Origin: CAUVKI01 sp963552605
Lineage (GTDB): Bacteria; Bacillota; Clostridia; Tissierellales; Peptoniphilaceae
Length of the DNA stretch: 30,905 nucleotides
Direction of reading: 5' to 3'
NCBI GenBank assembly: GCA_963552605.1
Contig: CAUVKI010000021.1
Span: 1-30,905 of the forward strand
In this document: piece by piece, positions 1 to 7,492 of the stretch
How the letters are laid out: each line of letters opens with the position of its first letter
Numbering within the stretch: the stretch's first letter is position 1
Translations under genes and position numbers: made by a program
Notes under the pieces: generated by a model
Databases searched by the model: none
Seen by the model: only the letters and a program-made list of their open reading frames with translations
What the model was told of the DNA's origin: nothing

Positions 1-189
1 TCAGTTTGCACATTATATCTTAATTTGAATGATTTGACAAATTCAGGCGTGAGTGGCAGCGAAATAGATTTAAGAAAAGTCGAGAATCGTGAAAAGATGG
101 CAGGTGGTTTCAGAAAAGACAACGGTCATAAAACTTATTGTAGCATAATGCTGAATAGTTACCATATCCAATGCAGAGAAAATTTTTGA
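1..189 (+). CDS. Possible 3' end of a truncated unknown gene
   Basis: This reading frame is open from the window edge to a TGA at 187-189, about 62 residues. The fragment is polar and contains the stretch GGFRKDNGHKTYC; I do not recognise a family. It has no visible start because it enters from outside the window. The metG promoter follows its stop directly, so if it is real it is the last gene of an upstream unit or a remnant. A 62-codon open frame can occur by chance in AT-rich DNA, so the call is weak. Confidence 0.25.
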   Translation, partial: SVCTLYLNLNDLTNSGVSGSEIDLRKVENREKMAGGFRKDNGHKTYCSIMLNSYHIQCRENF

Positions 190-211
190 GGATATGCTCT
201 GTAAGCAATTG

Positions 212-220
212 TGGTATAAT
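212..220 (+). promoter_or_regulatory. Extended -10 promoter of metG operon
   Basis: TGGTATAAT is a perfect TATAAT with an upstream TG (extended -10). The -35 position (about 192-197, ATATGC) does not match consensus, which is tolerated in extended -10 promoters. The predicted transcript would start only about 13 nt before the ATG at 240, so the leader holds little more than the ribosome binding site and leaves no room for a T-box or riboswitch. Confidence 0.65.
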
Positions 221-239
221 TAAAAAAAGGAGGTTTTTT

Positions 240-2165
240 ATGGAAAAGAAATCATATTATTTGACTACGCCGATTTTTTATCCGAACAGCAATTTGCATA
301 TAGGTCATACCTATACCACGATTGTTGCGGATACTTTGAAACGGTTCAAGGAAATTCAGGGCTATGATGTTTTTTTTACCACGGGAACGGACGAACACGG
401 ACAAAAACTTATGGAAGCTGCACAAAAAGCCGGTAAAGAGCCGAAAGAGTTCATAGATCCAATCGTTAAGAGCGCAAAGGAATTGTGGAAGAAACTGGAT
501 ATAAAGTATGACGCTTTTGTGAGGTCTACGGACTCGGAGCACGAAAAAAATGTGCAGGAGATATTTCAAAAACTCTATGATAAAGGGGATATCTATAAAG
601 ACTCCTATAAGGGGAGTTATTGTGTAAGCTGCGAAGCATTTTTTACAGAATCTCAACTTGATGAAGGAAAGTGTCCCGACTGCGGAAGAACTGTCGAGTA
701 CCACGAGGAGGAATCTTATTTTTTCAGACTCTCAAAGTATCAAAAAAGACTTGAGGAGCTTTATAAGAACCATCCCGAGTTTATTGAGCCTTTATCAAGA
801 AAAAATGAAATGCTTAACAATTTTTTCAATGAGGGGCTTGAGGATCTTTCCGTGTCGAGAAATACCTTTGATTGGGGGGTAAAGGTTCCGTTTGATGAAA
901 GCCATGTTGTGTATGTGTGGATTGACGCATTGTCCTGTTATCTTACGGGAATAGGATATGGAAAATCTCCCGAAAAATTCAAAAAATATTGGCCGGCAGG
1001 AGTGCATTTGGTGGGAAAGGAGATAGTGAGGTTTCACGCCATAATCTGGCCCGCAATTCTTATGGCTTTAGAGCTTGCGCTCCCTGAAAAAATCTTCGGT
1101 CACGGTTGGATTTTATTCGAGTCCGATAAGATGTCAAAGTCAAAGGGGAATATATATTATCCCGAACCTATTATTGAATTATATGGCGTTGACGCCTTGA
1201 AGTATTATCTATTGAGGGAGTTTGTATTCGGATCAGACGGAAATTTTACAGTGGAGGGTTTCCTGCAAAGATTTAATTCCGACTTGGCAAATGATTTGGG
1301 AAATTTGGTTTCCCGCTCAATAGCTATGGTCGAAAAATATAAAGAGGGAAAGGTCCCTAAGCCCGCTAAGGAGGAGGGACCGGATTTAGAATTAAAAACT
1401 CTTGCAGTCTCAACCGCAAAAGAAGTTGAAGCTTTGATTGATGAATTTAAAATTTCTCAGGCGCTTGAAAGAATTTGGGTTCTTATAAGGAGAACGAACA
1501 AGTATATTGACGAAACCGAACCTTGGAAATTGGGAGATAGTGAAAGACTTGATACGGTGCTTTATAATCTGATAGATACTATTAGAATTATTGCGATAAA
1601 TATCTCCCCGATTTTGGTTGAAACTTCCAAAAAAATCTTTGATTTGCTGGGAATTTCCGAAGGTTCGTATGAAGAAGCCCAAAAATTCGGAATAACGCCC
1701 TTTGGAGTCGTTGTAAAAAAAGGAGAAGCTCTGTTTCCCAGGTTGGACATTCCAAAGGAAGTTTTGAGATTTAAGGAGAAAAATGCAAAACTTTTGAGTG
1801 AAAGACTTGCATCTCAGAAAAAATCGGATATTTCAGATGAAATTGATATTTCCGATTTCGATAAACTTAAACTTAAAGTTGCCACCGTTTTGAAGTGCGA
1901 ACCTCACCCTGAAGCGGACAAGCTTTTGGTTTTCCAATTAAAAATGGGAGATGAAAAAAGACAGATTATTTCAGGTATAAGAGAGTTTTATAAGCCTGAG
2001 GATTTGGTGGGAAAAAAGGTGATAGTGATTACAAATCTCAAGAAGCGTAAGCTTAAAGGTATGGAATCTCAAGGAATGATACTTTCCGCCGAGGATTTAG
2101 ACGGCAATTTGAGCGTGCTTTCTCTTTTGACCGACAGAGTTGAAGACGGGGCTGATGTGTCCTGA
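240..2165 (+). CDS. metG: Methionyl-tRNA synthetase (MetRS)
   Basis: Cytoplasmic class I aminoacyl-tRNA synthetase that charges tRNA-Met with methionine. The protein is 641 aa. The HIGH motif lies at residues 20-23, a zinc-knuckle insertion has two CxxC pairs (CVSC and CPDC, around residues 128-147), and DKMSKSKGN is the KMSKS loop near residue 300. The C-terminal ~110 residues form a Trbp111/EMAP-type tRNA-binding domain (KVATVLKCEPHPEADKL), as in the long dimeric bacterial MetRS. An upstream in-frame ATG exists at 171, but the ATG at 240 is preferred: it has AAAGGAGG at 226-233 with 6 nt spacing, and the promoter -10 lies between the two ATGs. It is the first gene of the metG-tatD-rnmV operon; tatD begins 7 nt after the stop. 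Confidence 0.96.
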   Translation: MEKKSYYLTTPIFYPNSNLHIGHTYTTIVADTLKRFKEIQGYDVFFTTGTDEHGQKLMEAAQKAGKEPKEFIDPIVKSAKELWKKLDIKYDAFVRSTDSEHEKNVQEIFQKLYDKGDIYKDSYKGSYCVSCEAFFTESQLDEGKCPDCGRTVEYHEEESYFFRLSKYQKRLEELYKNHPEFIEPLSRKNEMLNNFFNEGLEDLSVSRNTFDWGVKVPFDESHVVYVWIDALSCYLTGIGYGKSPEKFKKYWPAGVHLVGKEIVRFHAIIWPAILMALELALPEKIFGHGWILFESDKMSKSKGNIYYPEPIIELYGVDALKYYLLREFVFGSDGNFTVEGFLQRFNSDLANDLGNLVSRSIAMVEKYKEGKVPKPAKEEGPDLELKTLAVSTAKEVEALIDEFKISQALERIWVLIRRTNKYIDETEPWKLGDSERLDTVLYNLIDTIRIIAINISPILVETSKKIFDLLGISEGSYEEAQKFGITPFGVVVKKGEALFPRLDIPKEVLRFKEKNAKLLSERLASQKKSDISDEIDISDFDKLKLKVATVLKCEPHPEADKLLVFQLKMGDEKRQIISGIREFYKPEDLVGKKVIVITNLKKRKLKGMESQGMILSAEDLDGNLSVLSLLTDRVEDGADVS

Positions 2166-2172
2166 TTGAGAG

Positions 2173-2946
2173 GTGAGAGAAATAAATATTATAGAAACTC
2201 ATATACACCTTGACGATGGCGCATTTGATGGCGATCGTAGCGAACTGATAAAAAATTTAAAATCCGACGGCATAGAACTCCTGATAAATGTGGGGGCGGA
2301 TATGCCGTCCTCTCGTGCGTCGGTGAAACTTGCGAGTGAAAATGAAAATATCTATGCTGCAATCGGGGTGCATCCTCATGACGCAAAGAATATGAAAGAT
2401 GAAGATTTTGATGAGCTTAGGGAATTATCAGAAAATCCGAAAGTTGTGGCAATAGGTGAGATAGGGCTTGATTACTATTATGATAAAAGTGAGAGAGATA
2501 TCCAAAGAGAAATCTTTGAAAGGCAGCTCCTGCTTGCCCTCGAACTCAATCTTCCGATAATAATTCATTCAAGAGATGCGGCTATGGATACTTTGGATAT
2601 AGTAAAGAAAAACTGCAATGGACTTAGGGGCGAGATGCACTGTTTTTCCTATTCCACAGAAATAATGCGTGAGTATGTGAAGCTTGGATTTTTTATAGGA
2701 TTAGGGGGAGTTGTGACTTTCAAAAACTCCAAAACCCTAAAAGAGGTTTCAAAAGAAGTGCCGATTGAAAAAATACTTCTTGAAACGGACGCCCCGTATC
2801 TTACGCCCGAACCTTTCAGAGGAAAACGCAACGAGCCTAAGTTTATAAGATATTCCGCACAAAAAATTTCCGAGCTGAGAAATATGCCGCTTGACGATTT
2901 AATTTTAAGAGCCAACGAGAATGCAAGAGAGCTTTTTAAGATATGA
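2173..2946 (+). CDS. tatD: TatD-family metal-dependent hydrolase (DNase)
   Basis: TatD/YcfH-type TIM-barrel metallo-hydrolase, in the family linked to 3'-5' exonuclease/DNase activity; the exact substrate here is unknown. Length is 257 aa, normal for the family. Metal-binding signatures are visible: ETHIHLDD near residue 10 (HxH), GEIGLDYYYD (metal Glu), IIHSRDA, GEMHCFS, and LETDAPYLTPEPFRGKRNEP at the end. The start is GTG at 2173, 7 nt after the metG stop; no strong Shine-Dalgarno is visible, so translation is probably coupled to metG. The stop overlaps the rnmV start (ATGA). The metG-tatD-rnmV order is a conserved Firmicutes arrangement. Confidence 0.93.
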   Translation: MREINIIETHIHLDDGAFDGDRSELIKNLKSDGIELLINVGADMPSSRASVKLASENENIYAAIGVHPHDAKNMKDEDFDELRELSENPKVVAIGEIGLDYYYDKSERDIQREIFERQLLLALELNLPIIIHSRDAAMDTLDIVKKNCNGLRGEMHCFSYSTEIMREYVKLGFFIGLGGVVTFKNSKTLKEVSKEVPIEKILLETDAPYLTPEPFRGKRNEPKFIRYSAQKISELRNMPLDDLILRANENARELFKI

Positions 2947-3482
2947 TAAAAGAGGTCATAGTCGTAGAAGGAAGAGATGATGTGATAAGGGTTAAAGAAG
3001 CTGTTGAAGCTGAGGTGATTTCCACGCACGGCTGGGGTTTCGGAAAGAGATTTTTATCAGAACTCAAGGCTATGCAAAAAGAACGAGGAATTATAATCCT
3101 CACAGATCCCGACACTGCCGGAAGAAGGATAAGGGAGAGGATTTCAAAGGAAATACCGGAAGCGAAGCAGGCGTACATTTCAAAATCGCATACGGTTAAA
3201 GATGGTGATATAGGGATAGAAAACGCCGACCCTTCAGTTATAAGAAAAGCCGTAGAAGCTGCAAAACCCCTCTTGATAGAATCGAATACGCTCTATGAAA
3301 TGACAGATTTGATAGAGTTGGGACTCGCAGGAGGAGAGGGCGCTGCAAAAAAAAGAGAGCGACTTTCGGAGATCCTCCATTTAGGGCATGTGAATGCAAA
3401 GGAATTACTAAAAAGGCTCAACGGATTTCAAATTCCCAGAAAGACTTTTATAGAAGCTGTGGAAAAAATAAACCTCCTATGA
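2943..3482 (+). CDS. rnmV: Ribonuclease M5 (5S rRNA maturation)
   Basis: Toprim-domain endonuclease that in Firmicutes cleaves precursor 5S rRNA to its mature ends. The protein is 179 aa, the usual size. The Toprim signature is complete: the conserved Glu in VIVVEGRDD (E9) and the DxD of ILTDPDTAG (D55, D57). The C-terminal half (HLGHVNAKELLKRLNGFQIP) matches the M5-specific region. Its ATG shares 4 nt with the tatD stop (ATGA), implying translational coupling. The stop codon lies within the stem of the terminator that closes the operon. In many Firmicutes ksgA/rsmA follows rnmV; here it is absent and the strand switches. Confidence 0.93.
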   Translation: MIKEVIVVEGRDDVIRVKEAVEAEVISTHGWGFGKRFLSELKAMQKERGIIILTDPDTAGRRIRERISKEIPEAKQAYISKSHTVKDGDIGIENADPSVIRKAVEAAKPLLIESNTLYEMTDLIELGLAGGEGAAKKRERLSEILHLGHVNAKELLKRLNGFQIPRKTFIEAVEKINLL

Positions 3483-3500
3483 AACACATAGGAGGTTTTT
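3471..3500. terminator. Bidirectional intrinsic terminator
   Basis: A perfect 11-bp stem (AACCTCCTATG at 3471-3481 and its complement at 3487-3497) has a 5-nt loop. A T-run follows on the plus strand, and on the minus strand the stem is followed by TATTTTTT. It sits between the convergent rnmV and hydroxyacyl-CoA dehydrogenase genes and can serve both. Confidence 0.85.
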
Positions 3501-3502
3501 TA

Positions 3503-4441
3503 TTACTTATCTTCAAATAATGTCTTTGCAATCTTGGTAAACATCTCGTCCCTATACTTAATCGCCTCAACATCTTTGCCGTCGGAGTAGTCATAAAAAC
3601 CTGCACCGGATTTAACTCCGAATTTTTTCTCTTCTGCACACTTTTTCAAAAGATAAAAACTTTCTTTTTCCGTTGCAAGATCCGCAAAGAGATAAGAGGC
3701 TATGTTATTGAATATGTCAAGCCCTCCCAAATCCGCAACTTGGAAAGGTCCTAAGCAGGCATACCTTATCCCCAATCCGTATTTCATAACCTTATCTATG
3801 TCTTCGACAGAGGCTATTTTGCTTTGTGCAATATGCAAGCACTCTCTCAGAATTGCAAATTGAATGCGATTGAGTGCAAATCCCGGAGCGTCTTTTACTT
3901 TAACAGGCTTCTTCCCGACCTTGACGGCGAGATCATAAATCACCTGAATATTCTCATCCGTGGTCTTTTCACCCTGAATAACCTCGATTAAGGGAATTAT
4001 GTGCGGAGGGTTAATCCAGTGCATTCCTCCGAATCTCTCCGGTTTATGAATAACTTTTGCAATTTCCGTTATGCTTAATCCTGATGTATTACTCGCAAGC
4101 ACGGCATCTTCGGGAACCAACTTTGAAACCTCTCCCCAAAATTCGTGCTTAACTTCTATCTTTTCCAAAACCGCCTCTACCACAAAATCCGCATCTTTAA
4201 AATGCTCCTTATCTTTAGTATAGGAAATTCTTGCAAGGAGCGCATCGGAGTCCTCTTTGCAGACGATATTCTGTGAAATCTCCGTTTGCTGATTTAGAAC
4301 TATATAATTTTTAGCTTTCTCCAAAGCTTCATCAAAGATATCATATAGAACCACATCATATCCGAACTTGGCAAAAGTTTCTCCCATAGAAGAACCCATT
4401 GTTCCCGCTCCGGCAATAACGATTTTCTTAACTTCTCTCAT
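3503..4441 (-). CDS. 3-hydroxyacyl-CoA dehydrogenase family protein
   Basis: NAD-dependent dehydrogenase of the 3-hydroxyacyl-CoA dehydrogenase fold, 312 aa. The Rossmann motif GAGTMG is at residues 11-16 with the NAD-selective acidic residue in VLYD (D34). The ASNTSGLS, GMHWINPP, PLIEVI and FALNR motifs carry the catalytic Ser/His/Glu/Asn set, and the C-terminal helical domain follows. It is about 30 aa longer than typical 3-hydroxybutyryl-CoA dehydrogenase (Hbd, ~282 aa), and HWINPPHIIP differs from the usual HFFNP, so the substrate may be a related 3-hydroxy acid or CoA ester rather than classical 3-hydroxybutyryl-CoA. Start is the ATG at 4441, preceded by GGAGGAGG; a longer frame would overlap the permease. 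It is the third gene of the minus-strand hydroxybutyrate module, 19 nt after the permease stop. Confidence 0.85.
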   Translation of the reverse strand: MREVKKIVIAGAGTMGSSMGETFAKFGYDVVLYDIFDEALEKAKNYIVLNQQTEISQNIVCKEDSDALLARISYTKDKEHFKDADFVVEAVLEKIEVKHEFWGEVSKLVPEDAVLASNTSGLSITEIAKVIHKPERFGGMHWINPPHIIPLIEVIQGEKTTDENIQVIYDLAVKVGKKPVKVKDAPGFALNRIQFAILRECLHIAQSKIASVEDIDKVMKYGLGIRYACLGPFQVADLGGLDIFNNIASYLFADLATEKESFYLLKKCAEEKKFGVKSGAGFYDYSDGKDVEAIKYRDEMFTKIAKTLFEDK

Positions 4442-4460
4442 AGAAAAACCTCCTCCAATT

Positions 4461-5759
4461 CTAAACAATGCCCAAAGTAGCCAATATTATAGACGAAACT
4501 ACTGCAGCCACCGGAATTACACAGCAAGTCATAAAAATATCGAAATAAGAGTCTTTGTGCGACATTCCGGTCACCGCCAACAATGTAAGCACCGCACCAT
4601 TTTGGGGTAAAGTATCCAAGCCTCCGGAGGAAAGCGATGCAATCCTATGAAGCGCTTCCGGACTTATGTTCGCAGCAGAGGCTATTTCCAAATATTTCTC
4701 ACCTAAAGCTTCTAAAGCGATGCCCATTCCTCCAGAAGCCGAACCGGTAGCTCCTGCCAAAACATTCACTGCCACCGCCTCGGAAAGTAATATCGGACCC
4801 TTGATTCCCAATATTATAGAAGTGAGTTTTGCAAATCCGGGAACACTCTTTACCACCGTACCGAACCCTACTGCGGAAGATGTGTTTAAAATTGACATAA
4901 CAGAACCCGAAGCACCGTCATTGATGGTTTTTATAATGTCACCAATCCTCTTCCAAAACAATATCAGGCTTAACACTATTCCCGCAACCAAGCATAAAAC
5001 CAACTTCATTGCCGCAGAAAGATCAAAGGGGGCAAAATTCAGCAAAAGTATTACCACTGCCAAGGGAAGAAGCGAAACCCAAGGATTGGGCAAGCTTAAA
5101 TGCTCCTGTTCTTCTTTTTTATCCGGTTCTTCAAACACAAAGCCCTCTTTTCGTAATTTATTTTCCCGATACTTAAGCCACATCACGCCGCCAATCAGCA
5201 TAATAAGACTTGCAATAATGCCCAACACGGGAGCGGCTGTGGGAGTTGTGCCGAAGTATTTTGTGGGGATAATGTTTTGAATTTGGGGACTTCCCGGAAT
5301 TCCCGTCATAGTGAAAGTGAACGCCCCGAGAGCTATGGTCCCCGGAATCAGACGACGAGAAATATTTGCCTCACGAAATAAAGCCAATGCCAATGGATAC
5401 ATTGCAAATACCACCACAAAAAGTGAAATTCCTCCGTATGTCAACAATCCGCAACTTAATACTACTGATAAAATTGCATACTTCGATCCTATTTTTTTGG
5501 TTATCATCTCCGCAATTGAACGAGCGGCTCCTGAGGCATCCATAAGCTTTCCGAAAATAGCCCCGAGCATAAACGCCGGAAACCAACTTTTTGTAAATCC
5601 TACCAAGCCCTCCATGAAAGGACCCATATAGGCATCCAATAAGTTAAGCCCTCCTGTTAATGCCACAAATCCGGCTGCAATCGGAGCGACCCAAACAATT
5701 GACATTCCCCTATATGCCAAAACCATCAAAAACGCTAAGCCCAATAGAATACCTATCAT
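4461..5759 (-). CDS. GntP-family permease, probable hydroxybutyrate transporter
   Basis: Inner-membrane secondary transporter of 432 aa, almost entirely hydrophobic with roughly 11-12 membrane segments. Features typical of the GntP/gluconate:H+ symporter family include the early GFTKSWFPAFMLGAIFGKLM region, GLLTYGGISLFVVVF, GIPGSPQIQNIIPTKYFGT and the C-terminal SGGLDTLPQNGAVLTLLAVTG. A hydrophilic loop around residues 200-222 (KYRENKLRKEGFVFEEPDKK) separates the two halves. The gene lies between a 3-hydroxybutyrate dehydrogenase-like SDR and a hydroxyacyl-CoA dehydrogenase, which suggests a 3-hydroxybutyrate or related short hydroxy-acid substrate; this comes from neighbourhood, not sequence. 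Start is ATG at 5759 behind AGGAG; it begins 12 nt after the SDR stop. Confidence 0.85.
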   Translation of the reverse strand: MIGILLGLAFLMVLAYRGMSIVWVAPIAAGFVALTGGLNLLDAYMGPFMEGLVGFTKSWFPAFMLGAIFGKLMDASGAARSIAEMITKKIGSKYAILSVVLSCGLLTYGGISLFVVVFAMYPLALALFREANISRRLIPGTIALGAFTFTMTGIPGSPQIQNIIPTKYFGTTPTAAPVLGIIASLIMLIGGVMWLKYRENKLRKEGFVFEEPDKKEEQEHLSLPNPWVSLLPLAVVILLLNFAPFDLSAAMKLVLCLVAGIVLSLILFWKRIGDIIKTINDGASGSVMSILNTSSAVGFGTVVKSVPGFAKLTSIILGIKGPILLSEAVAVNVLAGATGSASGGMGIALEALGEKYLEIASAANISPEALHRIASLSSGGLDTLPQNGAVLTLLAVTGMSHKDSYFDIFMTCCVIPVAAVVSSIILATLGIV

Positions 5760-5771
5760 TACTTCACTCTC

Positions 5772-6545
5772 CTATTTCATAATCCAACCGTGACTTAAAA
5801 CAAAAGATTGTCCCGTAAGCGTTCCGTTGTCTTTTGCGCAAAAACTGACCATTCCTGCAACATCTTCCGTCGTTGTAAACACTCCATCCACCGTATCCTT
5901 AAGCATAACGTTCTTGATGACTTCCTCCTCCGAAATGCCGAGACTTTTAGCCTGTTCCGGAATCTGTTTCTCAACGAGAGGAGTCTTAACAAACCCCGGG
6001 CAAATCGTATAAGAATGGATTCCAAACTCCGCTCCCTCTTTTGCAATAACTCTTGACATACCCAAGATGCCGTGCTTTGCAAAAACATACCCGACCTTCA
6101 ATTTGGATGCTGTGTGAGAATGCGCAGATCCCATAAATATAATTTTTCCGCCCTTACCTGACGATTTCATATGTCTGTAAGCTTCCCTTGCCGTCAAAAA
6201 GCTTCCGTCTGAATGAATTGCCTGAAGTTTTTTCCAATCCGAAAACGGAAACTCGTCAAAGGGATGAACTATTTGAATTCCCGCATTTGCAACCAAAACA
6301 TCAAGACCCCCGAAGACTTTGATTGCTTCTTCAATTCCCTTGCAAACCGAGTCCTCGTTGGTGACATCCATCATGATTGGCAAGGTCATTTCTTCGGAAA
6401 TTTCTTTACTTGCTTCTTTTGCGCCCTCAAAATTGAGATCCGCAATCGCAACTTTCATTCCCTCCTTAGCCAATTTTTTTGCGCAAGCCTTTCCAATTCC
6501 GCTTGCCGCTCCGCTAACCAACGCCACTTTACCTTTTAAATCCAT
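5772..6545 (-). CDS. SDR dehydrogenase, likely D-3-hydroxybutyrate dehydrogenase
   Basis: Short-chain dehydrogenase/reductase of 257 aa, expected to interconvert D-3-hydroxybutyrate and acetoacetate with NAD(H). The cofactor motif GAASGIG is at residues 12-18, D60 is in MMDVT, NAG is at 87-89, and the catalytic S140, Y153 and K157 (YVFAKHG) are present. ICPGFVKTPLVEKQIPEQAK strongly resembles the substrate-lid region of bacterial 3-hydroxybutyrate dehydrogenases. The position that is usually Asn in the SDR catalytic tetrad reads His (H111 in AIHSDGSFL). First gene of the three-gene minus-strand operon; start ATG at 6545 with GAAAGGA upstream. Another SDR substrate, such as acetoacetyl-CoA, cannot be excluded. 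Confidence 0.85.
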   Translation of the reverse strand: MDLKGKVALVSGAASGIGKACAKKLAKEGMKVAIADLNFEGAKEASKEISEEMTLPIMMDVTNEDSVCKGIEEAIKVFGGLDVLVANAGIQIVHPFDEFPFSDWKKLQAIHSDGSFLTAREAYRHMKSSGKGGKIIFMGSAHSHTASKLKVGYVFAKHGILGMSRVIAKEGAEFGIHSYTICPGFVKTPLVEKQIPEQAKSLGISEEEVIKNVMLKDTVDGVFTTTEDVAGMVSFCAKDNGTLTGQSFVLSHGWIMK

Positions 6546-6957
6546 GAATCATCATCCTTTCTTTAAAAATTCCTACCCCATACCTACCTCTAATATTTTT
6601 CTCTCTATCCACTATTATAAAACTATAGCAAGAAAATGCAATACTTTTTTTTTACTATCGTGCAACATTTTTTCTAAAGTAAGCTGAAAAATCGAATTGA
6701 AAAATAGGGGGACTTAAAATGGGCGGCTCGGCAAAAGACAAACACAACTTGAATGCTTTGTAATATTGACATAATGTTGAAAGAGAAAACAAAAATACAT
6801 AAACCTTTCCTTCTATGAAGGAAGTAATAGTATTAGAATTTTGTCGGTGTTATTTTTTGTGCGTTTGTCATATCCTAATTTGTTTTTTTCTTGATTGGAT
6901 AAAAGTTTCGTGATAAGCTTAACTTGGCTGTGATTAAATTTAAAATCGGAGAGCATT
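6546..6957. other. 412-nt divergent intergenic region
   Basis: This separates the minus-strand hydroxybutyrate operon from the plus-strand c-di-AMP operon. It contains the minus-strand promoter at 6614-6641 and a small perfect hairpin TTCCTTC/GAAGGAA at 6807-6823 without a T-run. A TTGACA at 6766-6771 has no convincing -10 at 16-18 nt. A tiny ORF of 14 codons starts at 6719 behind AGGGGG. I see no RNA gene, and no clear promoter for the 6958 gene. Confidence 0.5.
6614..6641 (-). promoter_or_regulatory. Promoter of the hydroxybutyrate operon
   Basis: Read on the minus strand: TTGCAT (-35, plus positions 6636-6641), a 16-nt spacer, then TATAAT (-10, 6614-6619). The predicted start of transcription is near 6606, giving a leader of about 60 nt before the SDR ATG. 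A run of nine A residues lies just upstream of the -35, a possible UP-like element. Confidence 0.6.
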
Positions 6958-7482
6958 ATGAATAAAGAATTGTTGATTATGGTTTTGATTTTTTTAATTA
7001 TAAGAAAATTTCGCATACGCTTGCCGAAGTTTAGGGGAATATTTTTTTTGATTTTGTTTTTGACGGGGAATTTGGGTCTTTCTTTTGCCGGAGGAATAGC
7101 TCTTCCGGCTGTGGCAAGTTTAATCCATTTGGTTTTATACGGCGCATTATTTTTGTTTCTGATTAAAAACACGGTCATTCCGGGAATGATTATTGCGGGA
7201 ATAGGCAGCGGACTCAATCTTTTGTCCTTAATCACCCACGGAGGAAAAATGCCCGTGAGTGCCGAAGCTCTCATAAGTGCGGGGCAGGATAAGGTTTTGG
7301 GATTATTGACGCTTGGAAAATCTTTTTCTCACACTTTGATGTCGGGAGAAGATCCTTTTAAATTCCTCGGAGATGTTATCCCCACTCCCGCCTTTTATCC
7401 TTTTCCGAAAGTTGTGAGTGTCGGTGATTTGCTTTTATTCGCAGGATTATTCCTTTTTCTTATAAAACTTCCTTCTTCATAA
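6958..7482 (+). CDS. DUF5317-like integral membrane protein
   Basis: Small membrane protein of 174 aa with about four hydrophobic segments: near residues 5-15, 24-66, 72-92 and the C-terminal 153-171. Motifs GGKMPVS (around residue 95), LGDVIPTP (around 138) and VSVGDLLLFAGLFLFLI fit the pattern I know for DUF5317 proteins of Clostridia, which have no established function. The start ATG is preceded by CGGAGAG. The CapA-like gene starts 10 nt after its stop, so it heads the DUF5317-capA-cdaA-cdaR operon. The family assignment is from memory of motifs. Confidence 0.7.
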   Translation: MNKELLIMVLIFLIIRKFRIRLPKFRGIFFLILFLTGNLGLSFAGGIALPAVASLIHLVLYGALFLFLIKNTVIPGMIIAGIGSGLNLLSLITHGGKMPVSAEALISAGQDKVLGLLTLGKSFSHTLMSGEDPFKFLGDVIPTPAFYPFPKVVSVGDLLLFAGLFLFLIKLPSS

Positions 7483-7492
7483 AGGAGACATT

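Noticed and set aside
171..239. Upstream in-frame ATG extending metG by 23 residues
   Set aside because: The extension overlaps the promoter -10, has no ribosome binding site and precedes a canonical MetRS N-terminus with a strong Shine-Dalgarno at 240.
4666..5280. 204-codon open frame on the plus strand
   Set aside because: It is antisense to the GntP permease, with low-complexity composition mirrored from membrane codons; no ribosome binding site or recognisable motif.
6719..6763. 14-codon ORF (MGGSAKDKHNLNAL) behind AGGGGG
   Set aside because: Well-placed Shine-Dalgarno, but too short to distinguish from chance; no export motif or partner gene. Could be a peptide only if conserved in relatives.
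6807..6823. Hairpin TTCCTTC/GAAGGAA as terminator
   Set aside because: A 7-bp stem with a 3-nt loop but no T-run on the plus strand and no gene ending before it.
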